Assembly (NCBI RefSeq): GCF_964340395.1
Contig: NC_135566.1
Span: 12,714,001-12,778,000, forward strand
Length of the DNA stretch: 64,000 nucleotides
Reading direction: 5' to 3'
Source: Glandiceps talaboti
Lineage: Eukaryota; Hemichordata; Enteropneusta; Spengelidae
In this document: piece after piece, positions 48,173 to 60,600 of the stretch
Numbering within the stretch: position 1 is the first letter of the stretch
How the letters are laid out: each line of letters starts with the position of its first letter
The notes under the pieces: model-generated
What the model was told of the DNA's origin: nothing
Database searches by the model: none
What the model saw: only the letters and a program-made list of their open reading frames with translations
Made by a program: the position numbers and the translations under genes

Positions 48173-49426
48173 AAACCAAAGGCTCAATTAGCAGAGTAAT
48201 AGCTGAATTTACTGTGATGGTAGTTTTATTGAAAAATATTTTTGTACTTTTTTTGATACTATTTTCACTTGTACTGTAGTATTGCCTTTTCAGAGGAAGG
48301 ATTATTGAGATCATGTTTGTTCCCAGTGAGCATTTTACTCAAAAATATTTCAAAAGTTACAAAAACTTAAAAAACAGAGATAAAGTTATGTTACAAAAAC
48401 TTAATAAGAAAGACAAAGTCATTGCTTATATGCCTGTTTCAACATTGTTGTATTAAACCACTGCCATTATGTATTCGCTGAAAGTAAGAAAATTCCCTTC
48501 CACACAAGACTGTGTGTGGAAGGACAGATCTCAGGGTATCATAGTGTATTGTCTACACATTGAACATTGACCATGTAAAAGCTATTTTAGTATATATTTT
48601 TTTAACCTATATCACACCGTGAATCATTAAAAGGGACCTGTGCATACTGAAGGCACTCATCATACTGTGTGCTTTTATGCATTACAAACAAATCAGCAAG
48701 GTTCTGTGTAGTCTGAAAGATTGAGTCATTGATTTGGTTTGTAACACTCGCTACATACAAAGAAACAATGACAGATCGTTCATGCTAGGTTCTCTGTTTT
48801 GTCAGAATTTTCACAAGCTTTATTTTCATAGAAATAAAGCTTTGACGTCATTCGTTCATTTGCCATGTTTGACATGCTTCTGGAATGATTTCAGCCTTTA
48901 AATAAAAGTTGCAAAAGTCACAAACATTTTATGGTGTATTTCTCTTTCATCATTTCTTTTCCAGAGAATGGGTGATTTGTCATATCTTTAACTTGGTGCG
49001 TAAAATGGTGCCTTTTTTTGCCATTTGAATTGTTTTAATGTCCTTCAAAAAATATCAGTATTATGACAACTCAATCTTGACAATAATATTTGGAAGTTTA
49101 CCTCTTTCCTTGTCACAGTGGAAAATCATTTCATCCCATCCATCCAACCTAATGTAATCATAACATCAATGCCCATGGAACCATGTCAAGTTACAAATAT
49201 ATATATAAATAAACAAACAAAATATGCATGAGTATATTAAATATCATATTATAACAAGATTTTAAAAAAACAACTAGTTTTGAGAGGTTGTGCAATGCAG
49301 GATAATGGTGAAAACTACTTTGAAAGGTCATGTGATATGTTGTTCATGTATATTGTTCCCCATTCCCGTTAAATTTAAATATCGCCCTCAATCGATGACC
49401 CGAGAGTTGAGGTCACATCTGCAACT

Positions 49427-51106
49427 ATGGTGCAAAAAGTAAGTGTCGAGGGCCTCGATGCCTATCTTGAAAAAGTTGAAGAATACAAAAACAAACCATG
49501 TGTCTACGCCTACTTCAGTGGATCTAAGGGAGAAGATGGTAAGAGTTGGTGTCCCGATTGCGTAGCAGGTAAGTTTGTCGAATGACGGTCACACTTAAGT
49601 TACAACCCGGACTTACAATGTCACATCATGCATCATATTGAGTCCAGTCGCGCATGAATGTTTCAGCCACGAGTGTGAAGCTACCATCATATTCATATTC
49701 ATATTCACTTTCAAAAGTTGACCTGTACAATCAATGTGAATATGATGATAGCTTCACATGTTCATCATCAGATTCGAAGTTATCCGAATGGGTACGAACA
49801 AGCGTTCGGCAAATCACAAATCCTTCATTGGCAGGTTGAAATAATGTGATTGTAGTTACTTTTCACTTGATTAGCGTGGATTTGCATGCTTTCTTCTTAT
49901 TTTTGCCAGAGTATCCAATTTGCACCATGAATTATTGTTGTCATATAAAAAAACTAATTTGGATGTTTAGTATGCCTTTCCCATATCTTTGAAAATGTCA
50001 ATATTTGGGTGTACAAAAAACCTGTGTATGAGTAATGTAATAAAATACGGCCTGGCTGGGTGTGTTTTGATTTCCCGCAGTGCTGCTATCTTTGAAACCC
50101 TACTTAACACTTACACTGGTGAAATTTACACAAAATAGTGTTGTCAAGACCACAATTATCACAATGTGTGTAGTTCCTTTGATCGGGATCGGTCAACGCA
50201 ATCGATTGTGAAAAATAATGGTTCATGAGAACAATAAATTATGGTGCAAATTGGATACTCTGGCAAAAATAAGAAGAGAGCATGCAAATCCAGGCAAATC
50301 AAGTGAAAAGTAATTACAATCACATGATTTCAACCACCCAATGAAGGATATGTGATTTGCCGAACGCATGTTCGTACCCATTCGGAAGTACTTCGAATAT
50401 GATGATGAATGTGTAAGCTATCATCATATTCACATTGATCGTAGAGGTCAACTTTTGAAAGTGAAGATGAATATGAATATGATGGTAGCTTCACACTCGT
50501 GTTTCAGCCATAGGTCATGTGGGTGTCGTCGTCAGGTCAGTGCTTGAACTTTGGATCATAGAAAGACGTATCTGCTATACAAATTGTATAGCAGATACGA
50601 CCTTCTTTTACTTACGTGTTTCAACCATGGCCAACATTAGAAACACATGTGAAATCGGTTAAAGATGACTGCCCTTGCTTTTATCATATCAGGTATGGGC
50701 ATACCATAATTTGCTAAATGAAGCACTTCCCCTGTACAATTCTGGGAGTGTGGCAGTAAGCAGACCTTCGTCAGACAGCTCCATATGGCAGACTTGTGAT
50801 AACGAAATTAATTACTTTATTGTACCTCTCTTTCAATATGTCATGTGCTTTGACATGTTTGCAGAGTGGAGTTTAACTCAAGTTTGTGATTATCTGTCAA
50901 GCTGCATACATACACAGGACTTTGATTTTCAAGGACACATTATTGACAATTTATCATGTACTTTAGCTACATGTATATGAAAACTGTTTTGTTTAATTTT
51001 TTATTTTTTATTTTCTCACAGCTGAGCCAGTAGTAGAGAAGCACCTGCCTGAAGCACCAGAAGATGCTGTATTTATTTACTGTAGTGTTGGTGGTAGGGC
51101 ATTGTA

Positions 51107-51172
<66 letters not shown>

Positions 51173-53043
51173 CGTGCGTGCATACATCCAACCATCCCTA
51201 CCTACCTACATACATACATACATACATACATACATACATACATACACACACCCCTACCTACCTACCTAACTACATACATACATACATACATACACACATA
51301 CACACATACATACATACAGACAGACAGACAGACAGACAGACAGATAGGCATGCCTACCTACCTACCTAACTACATACATACATACATACATACATACATA
51401 CACATACACACATACACACACATATACTTTTGTGTGAACACCCTTGCTGAAAATAAATGTATATAATACATAATGTATGCATCAGACCTTTTATCCCAAT
51501 ATCTGAACTACAGCACCAGTACTTCTCAAGGACTCATAGCATAACATGTTGTATTACACATCATTCATTCAGCTCTCAAAGAAAAATACTAATGTAATGG
51601 ATTTGAAAGTTCATTTAAAATAAGCATCAGAAAATTTCCAGTCCATGATATACTAATACAAAAACCATACTAACTGTGTGTCTCTTGAATGAACTCTTTA
51701 AAATGTTACTGTGTCCAAGAAAGCTGAAACCCATTCTTAAGATATGATATCAAAATTATACCAAAACTTTAGAATCTGATGAGGCTGCTGAATACACAGT
51801 TTGTAAGGTTTGCTGTGACAGGGCGCCCTCACACATCGGTCAACCCCTCTCAAAGGAGGCCAGTGAGGGTGGAACGACACGACGTATCTTACAGTCTACA
51901 GAATACAGTGTGAACTTTATGAGAAATAAGAGATCAAAAATAAGATGCCAAACCCCAAAATTCCTTTCATATTTCAAAAGACCAGGAATAACTTTTCATA
52001 TTGCTTAGAGAAAAGGACTAACTTTCGATTTTCAGGAAAATTGATCCCAGACTGAGTCATCTTAATAAGATAGGAGTGAACCTTTTGCTTATAAGACAAT
52101 TGTTATGATGTGTGACAAATTGTTCTTTCAATTTATATTATTTTTCAGCTGGAAAGATCCAAACAATCGTTTCCGAACACATCCTGAGCTACAACTAAAA
52201 GGTGTACCAACATTATTGCAAGTTAACACGGTAAGTGATTGAATTTATACCTACATGAGTGTACTGCCTTGGTGCTAAATTCCAAACCCCCAATTTGACT
52301 TTAGAAATCCCCCCCCCCTCCCCCGGAATTTAACATATACCCCAATTTAGACCTAGTTGTCATTGTGTGTTATATTTTGACATTGACATACAAGTACCAT
52401 GAGTATAAGAAAGGGTAGATTGAAGTCAGAGATGAAGTAAATTTTGTTTGAAATAAAGGTAAGGGTTGGTACCATTTTAAACCAGCCTTATTACATTACC
52501 TAGATTCTCACATTCATAGCAGGGGCTGTACTACAAGACCATTATCCCAAGCTGTCTACACCAGAAATCAAGCAGTACATTCCTTGCAAGTTATGAAGAA
52601 TATGTTTACGAGGCCCATCCTTCATAATTACGATTTTAGTGGTTGCTTTAGACATACAAAGCTATCACGAAGGAGCCTGGATCATTCAGCATGCAATGTT
52701 GATGTGAAGTATTTCCCAGCATGCACTACTCAGGGAGAGAAAACCAGTGTGGGTGAGTTGGGACTATGTTTCCCCCCAGACTCTCAACAGGGTGATCTCG
52801 TGATAGAACTAGCAGTGAGAGTCTGGGTAACAGACATTGATCAACACTTGAAAATCCATATCATAATGGAAATAGCATCATTTACATTAAGCCCAGCCCA
52901 GCCCCCCCCCCCCCCCCCCCCGATTGTTGAGAAGGTAGTGAAACTATTGCAATGCATCTTTTTGTTTGTTTTAGCCAAAAAGACTGGTGGAAGGAAATCT
53001 GATGAAGGATGATCTGGTCAAAATGTTCTTTGAAGAGGATTAA
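49427..53043 (+). CDS. TXNDC17: TXNDC17 (TRP14-type thioredoxin-like protein), 124 aa, four exons
   Basis: Exons are 49427-49568, 51022-51103, 52149-52230 and 52975-53043, with phases 1, 2, 0 (375 nt with stop). The active site WCPDC is at residues 41-45, preceded by YFSGSKGEDGKS. WKDPNNRFR and the cis-proline segment GVPTLLQ follow, and the protein ends LVKMFFEED. All these are hallmarks of TXNDC17, a small cytosolic thioredoxin-fold reductase. The human protein (123 aa) is reduced by thioredoxin reductase and acts on cystine, phosphatase and dynein light chain disulfides. The start is the only ATG giving the family N-terminus. A diverged paralogue follows 1.6 kb downstream with the same exon plan. 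Confidence 0.95.
49668..50501. mobile_element. 834-bp inverted-repeat element in TXNDC17 intron 1
   Basis: The ends CACGAGTGTGAAGCTACCAT and its reverse complement extend into arms of about 285 bp (to ~49950 on the left and from ~50225 on the right), including GCATGCAAATC and CAATTTGCACCAT segments. It is flanked on both sides by TTTCAGC (7-9 bp depending on how the edge is drawn). The central ~270 bp is unique and non-coding. The duplication length would fit hAT-type integration. Confidence 0.8.
50561..50609. repeat. palindrome sharing its core with 13128-13188
   Basis: AGAAAGACGTATCTGCTATA pairs with the reverse complement of TATAGCAGATACGACCTTCT with almost no loop. The core GTATCTGCTATACAA is common to the palindrome in the GLE1 3' UTR. 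It may belong to a tiny MITE family. Confidence 0.65.
51109..51430. repeat. compound microsatellite (GT)n (CATA)n (CAGA)n right after TXNDC17 exon 2
   Basis: The GT tract starts 6 bp after the donor site of exon 2 (end 51103). It is followed by CATA, CCTA and CAGA tracts for over 300 bp. Length changes so close to the GTAAGT donor could affect splicing. Frames here are repeat artefacts. Confidence 0.9.
51798..51897. mobile_element. MITE family A, copy 5 (near full length)
   Basis: It begins AGTTTGTAAGGTTTGCTGTG and ends CGACGTATCTTACAGTCT. Between are GGGCGCCCTCACACATCGGT and AAGGAGGCCAGTGAGGGT. At 100 bp with both ends it serves as the family reference. It lies in TXNDC17 intron 2. Confidence 0.8.
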
Positions 53044-54660
53044 TGAAGTCACAGACGAGATCAAGAGAGAGGAAGAATTGTATGCTAAAACATACACATA
53101 CACATAGAAATATAAAACTTTATCCCTGAAATAAAATGATAGAAAAATATGGAAAACAACATATATAAAGTGGAGTATTCTAGAATTATATAGCCATTTA
53201 ATGGTGCAACAAAACAGTATGTGTTGTGGCAACATTGTTAATGTGATGTGGTGCTTCAAAAAGGTGTCTGATTGTTAGAGCGCCCTCAGTGGCTAATCTT
53301 GAATATGCATACCACAGTACTTCGAAATCTTGATGTAAATGATGTTTTAAATCTAAGCGCCTTGTGCAGTGTTGTAACCATGGAAACAATAAAGATTTTG
53401 TTGAAATGAATCAAACTTCTTTTGGGTGTTTAGCATACTTTGTTTTTACTGTATGATTTACATATTTTGCAAAAGTTGGACAGATTTCGTGTAATTAGAG
53501 CAAAATAGATTGGTGTAGTACATACATGGTATTGATGGGCTTAGTTTGGATACTAGATTATAAAATGCTAAACTGTGTGTGTTTAACTGTGGTCTGAAAG
53601 TGTGCTAGAATTTGTCCTATTGTACGTAGCTTCACTTTGGTTATCCATATGATAGAATGTTCACAAAAAAATATATGGGGTCACTGTACACCGTTTGTGA
53701 AATCGAGGTCTAAATGATAAATTATCAAAAATGTACCATTTTCAAATAATAGAATCCAAAATTGGCCGCTGAATTCTGTACTGATAATTCAAATGGAGAA
53801 AAGAACTCTTGTTACATATCCTTGAAATCAGAATGTGAACGCCAATTTTTTTTTTATCTCAAATGATCCAGGAACAAGTTTTCAAATAGTTATGTTTGGA
53901 GAAATTTAAATAACTGTTCAGAGAAATTGGTCCCGAATTGACAGAAAAAAATCTGTATTCGTCTTGACTGCAGACTCCCTATTACAGTAGATTTCACTAT
54001 GTATTTTCTTACATTGGACGCATGGACTTACAATTCATTAACCACGGTTTTTATCAGTCGTACGGCCTTCCGCTCCCCCGACCGTAGGTATTCCTTAAGA
54101 AAACACGAGTCTGAAAAGATAAAAGACAGATTTGAAAGCTTTCAAACTTGTAGAGAACGTCATTCTCCGAAAACGTTCAGGTGATTTTAATCATTGTCTA
54201 TGCGAAGGTAATATCACACTGAGTCTCACAAATTCCTTTTCCTTAATGGCCTTAATGATTCTAATCTGTCGTGGGTATGTCTACGGTGTTCCCATTACAT
54301 TGTACTGTGTCATAAATACCCTCTTTTCGTTTTATGTAAACTGTTCAAGGGTTTGACCCCGGGGTTCGGAGGGTAGAACAATTATGAATACAACTTTAGT
54401 ATAGTAGACTCGCGCATGCCTTTCACGTATTAAAAGGTTGTCAATATAACCGTCGTGTTTTTCCAAGGTGTGACGTGCGAGAGCGCACCGAGAAGGTATA
54501 TATTGAGTCAGTCTGTGTCTGCCGTCAGTTATTGTAATAAGCGAACGTATCGTCTGGGGCGTGGAGCATATTACTGTTGCTCGCTCTATCTCCCGTGTCT
54601 GCTACTACATCGCGATATAACATTCATCGGACGAGATATACGCGACATCGGCTGACAGAA
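53044..54660. other. spacer between the two TXNDC17 genes
   Basis: It contains the 3' UTR of the first gene and the promoter of the second; a CpG-richer segment lies at about 54400-54660. No repeat family or extra exon was recognised. Confidence 0.6.
53388..53393 (+). promoter_or_regulatory. poly(A) signal of TXNDC17
   Basis: AATAAA lies 345 bp after the stop codon, in ACAATAAAGATTTTGTTG, followed by a T-rich stretch within 40 bp. It is the best candidate for the 3' end of the gene. Confidence 0.55.
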
Positions 54661-57600
54661 ATGACGAACGTCTACCAGATTTTGATTGAAAGCTGTGAAG
54701 ACCTGTCGTCAGAAATTGAAAGACACAAGGACAACCCGAACACCTTTCTGTTTTTTACCGGTGCTTTAGGACCGAGCTGCGAGAGCTGGTGCGATGATTG
54801 CACGGACGGTAATATAATCATTTTCCTCGCTAGGCGTTGTATGGTGATCTACACAATGTCTAGTCTCCATAATTATTCTCTCTATATATTACATCACTGA
54901 AACTCAACAACAACCTTTCCCGTCTTTGAGTTAGCGATAGATACATATTGAAATGGTGGAAATTTAACATTTTGTCTATATGACCACTTTCACAGATCTT
55001 CACAGTACACGTGTGGCTCTAAAAAAGATATAGGCGTTATCCCAGACTGCATGTATTGGGTGGCGCGTGTACATATATCTATAACTATGTAGGCGTCTCT
55101 TTTCAGAACAACCCCGTTTTTATTACCAATAGCTTTTATGGACACTCCGTATATGTACGACATCTTATTAATACCGGGATTTCTTCTTTGAGAGCCCCTT
55201 GACCCCTTTCTATAATTTGTGAACCATCCATGCCCAGTTGTAACCTTTCACTATATAGGTCAAAAACAAATAAACCATTATATATGGGGAGCGCTAACAC
55301 CCCAAATACACACATATCGTATAATTTGAAAAAGCCTAGGTTAAAACGTGACATAGAATGACGACGATAATAACCTAATACTGCAAACGTTAAATTCAGA
55401 CAAATTCTAGACGCTGCAGAGAGAAGTGAGAGATAATCACACTATGAATATCGAAGCTAGATTTCTAATGTTTATCGGGTCAGCGTTGATATTTCAGACC
55501 GGTAGACAATTTCCTGACAAAACGCTACATCATTTTTATAGTGGGTTTGCATCAGTTTGATACGCATGTTTCAGAGAAACTGGTTTTAGACAATAGAATA
55601 ATAGACAAACCCTTAAAATATCTCTCCGTTTATCGCCATATGTGAATAATTTAACCTGCTATTAGTGGTATCGAGATTTGCATTTGACACAGTCATGTGA
55701 AATGTACTACATCTGAAATTAGAATATTAAATCGCAATTATTTATTATGTGGTCGGTTTCATCTCGACATTATGTATTCGATTGGGCATGCGCATATTAT
55801 AATTATTACAGTTCGGGTCCTCATTGTTGCATCTTGTGATGAAGTGGCGAGTCTATGTATGATTCGTACACAAGAAACACAGACTATGCAGTAATAAACG
55901 TTTATTATAAAATATATGCGGCAAAGAAAAAAACAGGGCGATTAAGGAGTTCGAGATTGTATGTAGGCCATAGGGTTATTGTGTGATAACCTGTATTAAC
56001 CCCCAGACGATTCTACTCGATAATCCCTGCCAATATTTCCCAAGCTTATACTTCCCAATGATGCGATATGAGGAGATATTTACATGGAATAAATATATCG
56101 GAAAATGATAAAGAAATAATCGGGACTTATAATTCCGTATCCGATTTTTTTTCTCGGCACGTTTTATGCGACACCACCTTTGCTTAACAGCAGAAGGTGA
56201 GGCGTGTCAAAGGTCACGGCCTGTCTACGATATCATGACGTCGACGTCTCACCTGTGAGGTTCTCCTATAACAGTAACATCTGTTGGCTTTTGATGAATA
56301 ATGACTATGTATCTGTTGGCTTTTGATGAATAATGACTATGCAGTTATTTTGATTATTTGATTTCCTTTCCGTCCATTTAATTATTATGTTTGCTCTACT
56401 TAACATAGGCTTTCACTTCAAAAACAAAAAAATAGGCGGTTAAATCGGTGCTCGCAAAGTTCATTTGAATTTCGAACATTCACTACAAAACAATTTCCAG
56501 ATCAGTATTGTCTTTATACAATATGGCCTCCAGGTTGACGTGTTAACTCGGCCAAGAAAATCAAAGAGATGCACACCTGTTATTCCTTTTACAGAATTTA
56601 CAAAAATTCGATACATCCACTTTTATGTACCAGCGAACTTAGCCTCATGACCTGTCTATTAACTCAGTCAGAAAAAGGAGATAATTAACATATATTTTAG
56701 TTTCACGATTTGAAAGTGGTATGTATATACAAAAGCTTTAAAATTCCCAACTTGGTAGATTAGGTTAGATCATGGAAGTATCGCCATGGTTACATCTTCT
56801 AACACAGGTGTCATCTCCAGCCAAGTTACACGGCATGGTTAGCTGTATATATACCAAACTGCATATATATATATACATACAAGATACAGTCTATTGTATT
56901 CATGCATACTGTGTATGTGTGTCTACACCACAGCAAATTATGTGTACATGTTTTGAACAAAAAACTAACTTTACTGTTACAACCTTTCCGACCTTCAACC
57001 TTTGTGGTCGTGGTTGTGGTTGCCCGGAAAATTGAAGCGAAATGACATACAATGTACTAAGAGCTCAGTAAACATAGGAACGTGATGGAATAAACTAGTC
57101 GTGTACTTACATATTTTGTGTGACCGTTCACCGATGTTTACACATTGTCTGGGGCTTATATGATCAATGAACCACACACAGAGATGAAAACACTGCTTTT
57201 CTGTCTGTACCCTGCAATAAAATTGGTTATTTTGTGACAAGTTGTATTTAAAAAACAAACATGCAAAAGTCTATACTGATATATTGAACTTCTTCAAGCA
57301 TGGCATTTTGTATTGAAGTGTGGAGATCCGGTTTATGATCAACAACAATAGTCGTATTAGTTATGAATGAGAAAATGGGACAAAATACAGTCTCAATACA
57401 CTGCTATCTATATATGTCCGTCTGCCTATCTGTCTTGCACATGTGTGTTTGTCACTTGCAAATGGGCAGCACAGAGACAGATAATTATAACGTCTGTGCT
57501 TGCATACACGTTTCTCAATTCACCATACACTCTTTTTTGTTTTGTACACGAATGGCGTCACTAACTTGAGTGCACCACTTTTCAACGCCTGATGCGAGAG

Positions 57601-60600
57601 CGTGATAATTTTGTCGTGAATTCTTATAATTGTACATTATCTAAGAATATATAACATAGTCTTCAAAGTTGGATTCTGGGGAAATATTTAAGTATCGATA
57701 TTCAAATTGTCTTTAAAAAAATAAATGTCTTGAAAGTCAGAAATCCCATATCATACATTTTCTTGCATATCACATTTTCAACCATTTTTTAAAGCTATAA
57801 TGGAAGCTATGTAGCATACTTAGAAACGTGTTCAAGTGTCCATTACTGTGTTTTCAGAGACGATATTCAAATGACCGAACAACTTAAGTTAAACATAATT
57901 ATAATAATGGAAGCTATGTGGCATACTTAGAAATGTGTTCAAGTGTCCATTACTGTGTTTTCAGAGACGATATTCAAATGACCGAACAACTTAAAGGTGA
58001 TTCAAAATGCTTACATTCACTATCGCTAATTTGCTAGACTACATGTTTGTGAAATGCATTCTGGTTTTAAAACTTTTCAAAAGCGTCTGCAAACACCTTA
58101 AAATGACCATTTTTCAGTCACTTCCCTTCGGATTTACTTCGAGAGTTTTCGGGTATTTCCGGTCCCACCTAGACCACGGGATTTTATGACGTCATAGAGA
58201 GACATGGTTAGCACGTAGCCTATGACGAGCGTAGTCAACAGGTGAATAAAACTCAACGGCATTGTGAAAAAATACATTGCTGGTGGTTGTAATAAACATC
58301 AGTAAACAAAAACTACACTCTACTGTCTTATTAACCAACATTTACCGATATTTACTCACACTTTCTGACTAATTGGCAGTGTCTGTGGGTATAAATGCTA
58401 AAATATTATCTCCCCATATTATGGCAAAATAAATCAAAACGGCTAGACTAGATATATATAAACACTTGTAATGTCGCGTGTTTCACATTCATTGACTTTT
58501 ATTTATCTGATTTTTTATTATTTGCCGACAAGAAGCATTACGATACCGTCGTGACGTTTGACGGCATCCCCGGGCCAAGGGCGGCATATTTTAGCCCAAT
58601 CGTACTCGCGTCGCCTTTTGAACAGTGCATTTAACAACAAAGTAATCATATTTCATCTCGAATAAATATACTAGCTATTAGAATACCAATGGGAAACTTC
58701 AAGAAGGCGTATCGGGACATGTGCCACAATATATTTGTTGGTCCCATAATACACTAATTGATTCGATTTGCTCCCATCATATGGAAGTACGCTCCGAGTC
58801 ATTGCATCATGTAAATGGAACTGTGACCGACCTAATTTTTTTGTCCATATATAAAATGAGACTGACCTGCAAATTTTTCACAGTTTTCGTTGTGGTCTTG
58901 TATTGTCACATGTTTGGCTTGTGAACACAAGTTTACATCTATTATTGTCTAGGACGTAATACTCTAGTCCGAGTCTGAAACCCATATAAAACCTAAGAAA
59001 CTCGCATTCGAATCGGACAGAACAGAAGTAGGTCTCATCGACTTGTTGGGGACTCGAATTATTGCTTGTTTTTATCACGGTATACAGGTGATTATTATAT
59101 ATCGGTAGAGGGGTAGTGTTGTCAAGTTTTGTGCAGTCACCGCGGCCGCGGCAGTAAGCTTATACTATTACTAGGATACTAGTAGTTCCGCCGATCAAAG
59201 CTGAAGCAGTGTATGTACAATTAATGGAATCGGGAGAGCACAGCGCACATTCGTGTCGGGTTAAATTTATCCACGTGTTGATGTAATCCATATTTATCAA
59301 TCAGATATATTGTAAAATTCTTCAAGTCGTACAGAAATAACGTCTCTAACTTCAAAACAAACCCTGAGAAACTGGACCGGACGTGGCTAGCCAAGTATCT
59401 AGTTGCAGGCTTTCTTTCATAACCATGTGCTGGGGTCACGACCTTGATATTGCCGACGTCAATATTGTCCAATCATATTTAATATCATGAACACATCGCG
59501 ATATTTGATTTGTTGGTTTCCTAAACTGTATACTTCGAATACCATGATTCGCTACAGAATTCTTCTAATGAATATTAAATAGGCCGCTTGTTGCATTAAA
59601 TTAAGTGATATCGCAACAAGGGAAACCATACAAGTTTTCTTCCAGATAAGTTACTAAAGTCATGTAAATGACAACACTAAACTCACGAAATTTCCTCAGT
59701 TCTTTACAATTTTATTGCCGATAATATGGCAATCTAATAGCTAGTATATTTATTCAAGATAAATATGTTTACTTTGGTGCTAAATGCGCCGTTCAAAAGG
59801 CGACATCAGTGAGTATAGTCGAGTATAGTGGGCTATAATATGCTGTCGACACCATGCCTGTCGAAGATATTGTAATGCTTCTCCTCGGCAAATAATAAAA
59901 AAAATCAGATAAATAAATTGAAACACGCGAGCGACATTACAAGTGTTTATGTATATCTACACTGTAGTCTAGCCGTTTTGATTTATTTTGCCATAATATG
60001 GGGAGATAATATTTTAGTATTTATACCCACAGACACTGCCAATTAGTCAGAAAGTGTGAGTAAATATCGGTAAATGTTGGTTAATAAGACATGTAGAGTG
60101 TAGTTTTTGTTTACTGATGTCTGTTGCAACCACTAGCAATGTATTTTTTCACAATGCTGTTGAGTTTTGTTCACCTAGTGACTACGCTCGTCATAGGCTA
60201 CGTGCTAACCATGTCTCTCTATGACGTCATAAAATCCCGTGGTCTAGGTGGGACCGGAAATACCCGAAAACTCTCGAAGTAAATCCGAAGGGAAGTGACT
60301 GAAAAATGGTCATTTTAAGGTGTTTGCAGACGCTTTTGAAAAGTTTTAAAACCAGAATGCATTTCACAAACATGTCGTCTAGCAAATTAGCGATAGTGAA
60401 TGTGAGCATTTTGAATCACCTTTAAGTTAAACATAATTATAATAGTGGAAGCTATGCAGCATACTTAGAAACATGTTCAAGTGTCCATTACTGTGTTTTC
60501 AGAGACGATATTCAAACTACTGAACAACTTAATTTAAACATCAACGACAAAATGTCAAAAAATGTCATACCATATTCATTCGCTCTATGAACATTTCTTC

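Larger units (their letters stand above)
46862..49426. other. LRWD1 3' flank and TXNDC17 promoter region
   Basis: No coding exon was recognised. It holds two MITE copies (47380-47461 family A, 47935-48172 family B), a CCTTCCACACA hairpin at about 48496-48522, and AATAAA signals near 48064 and at 48901-48906, the latter followed by a GT-rich stretch. Both genes run left to right, so the LRWD1 3' UTR and the TXNDC17 promoter share this spacer. Confidence 0.55.

Noticed and set aside
51064-51466. Thr-Tyr-Ile-His repeat frames after TXNDC17 exon 2
   Set aside because: They read through the splice donor into a compound microsatellite. The spliced exons give the complete family protein.
59221-59472. 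84-codon minus-strand frame in the centre of the TTAA element as a transposase
   Set aside because: No catalytic DDD/E pattern or transposase similarity is visible, and it is far too short.
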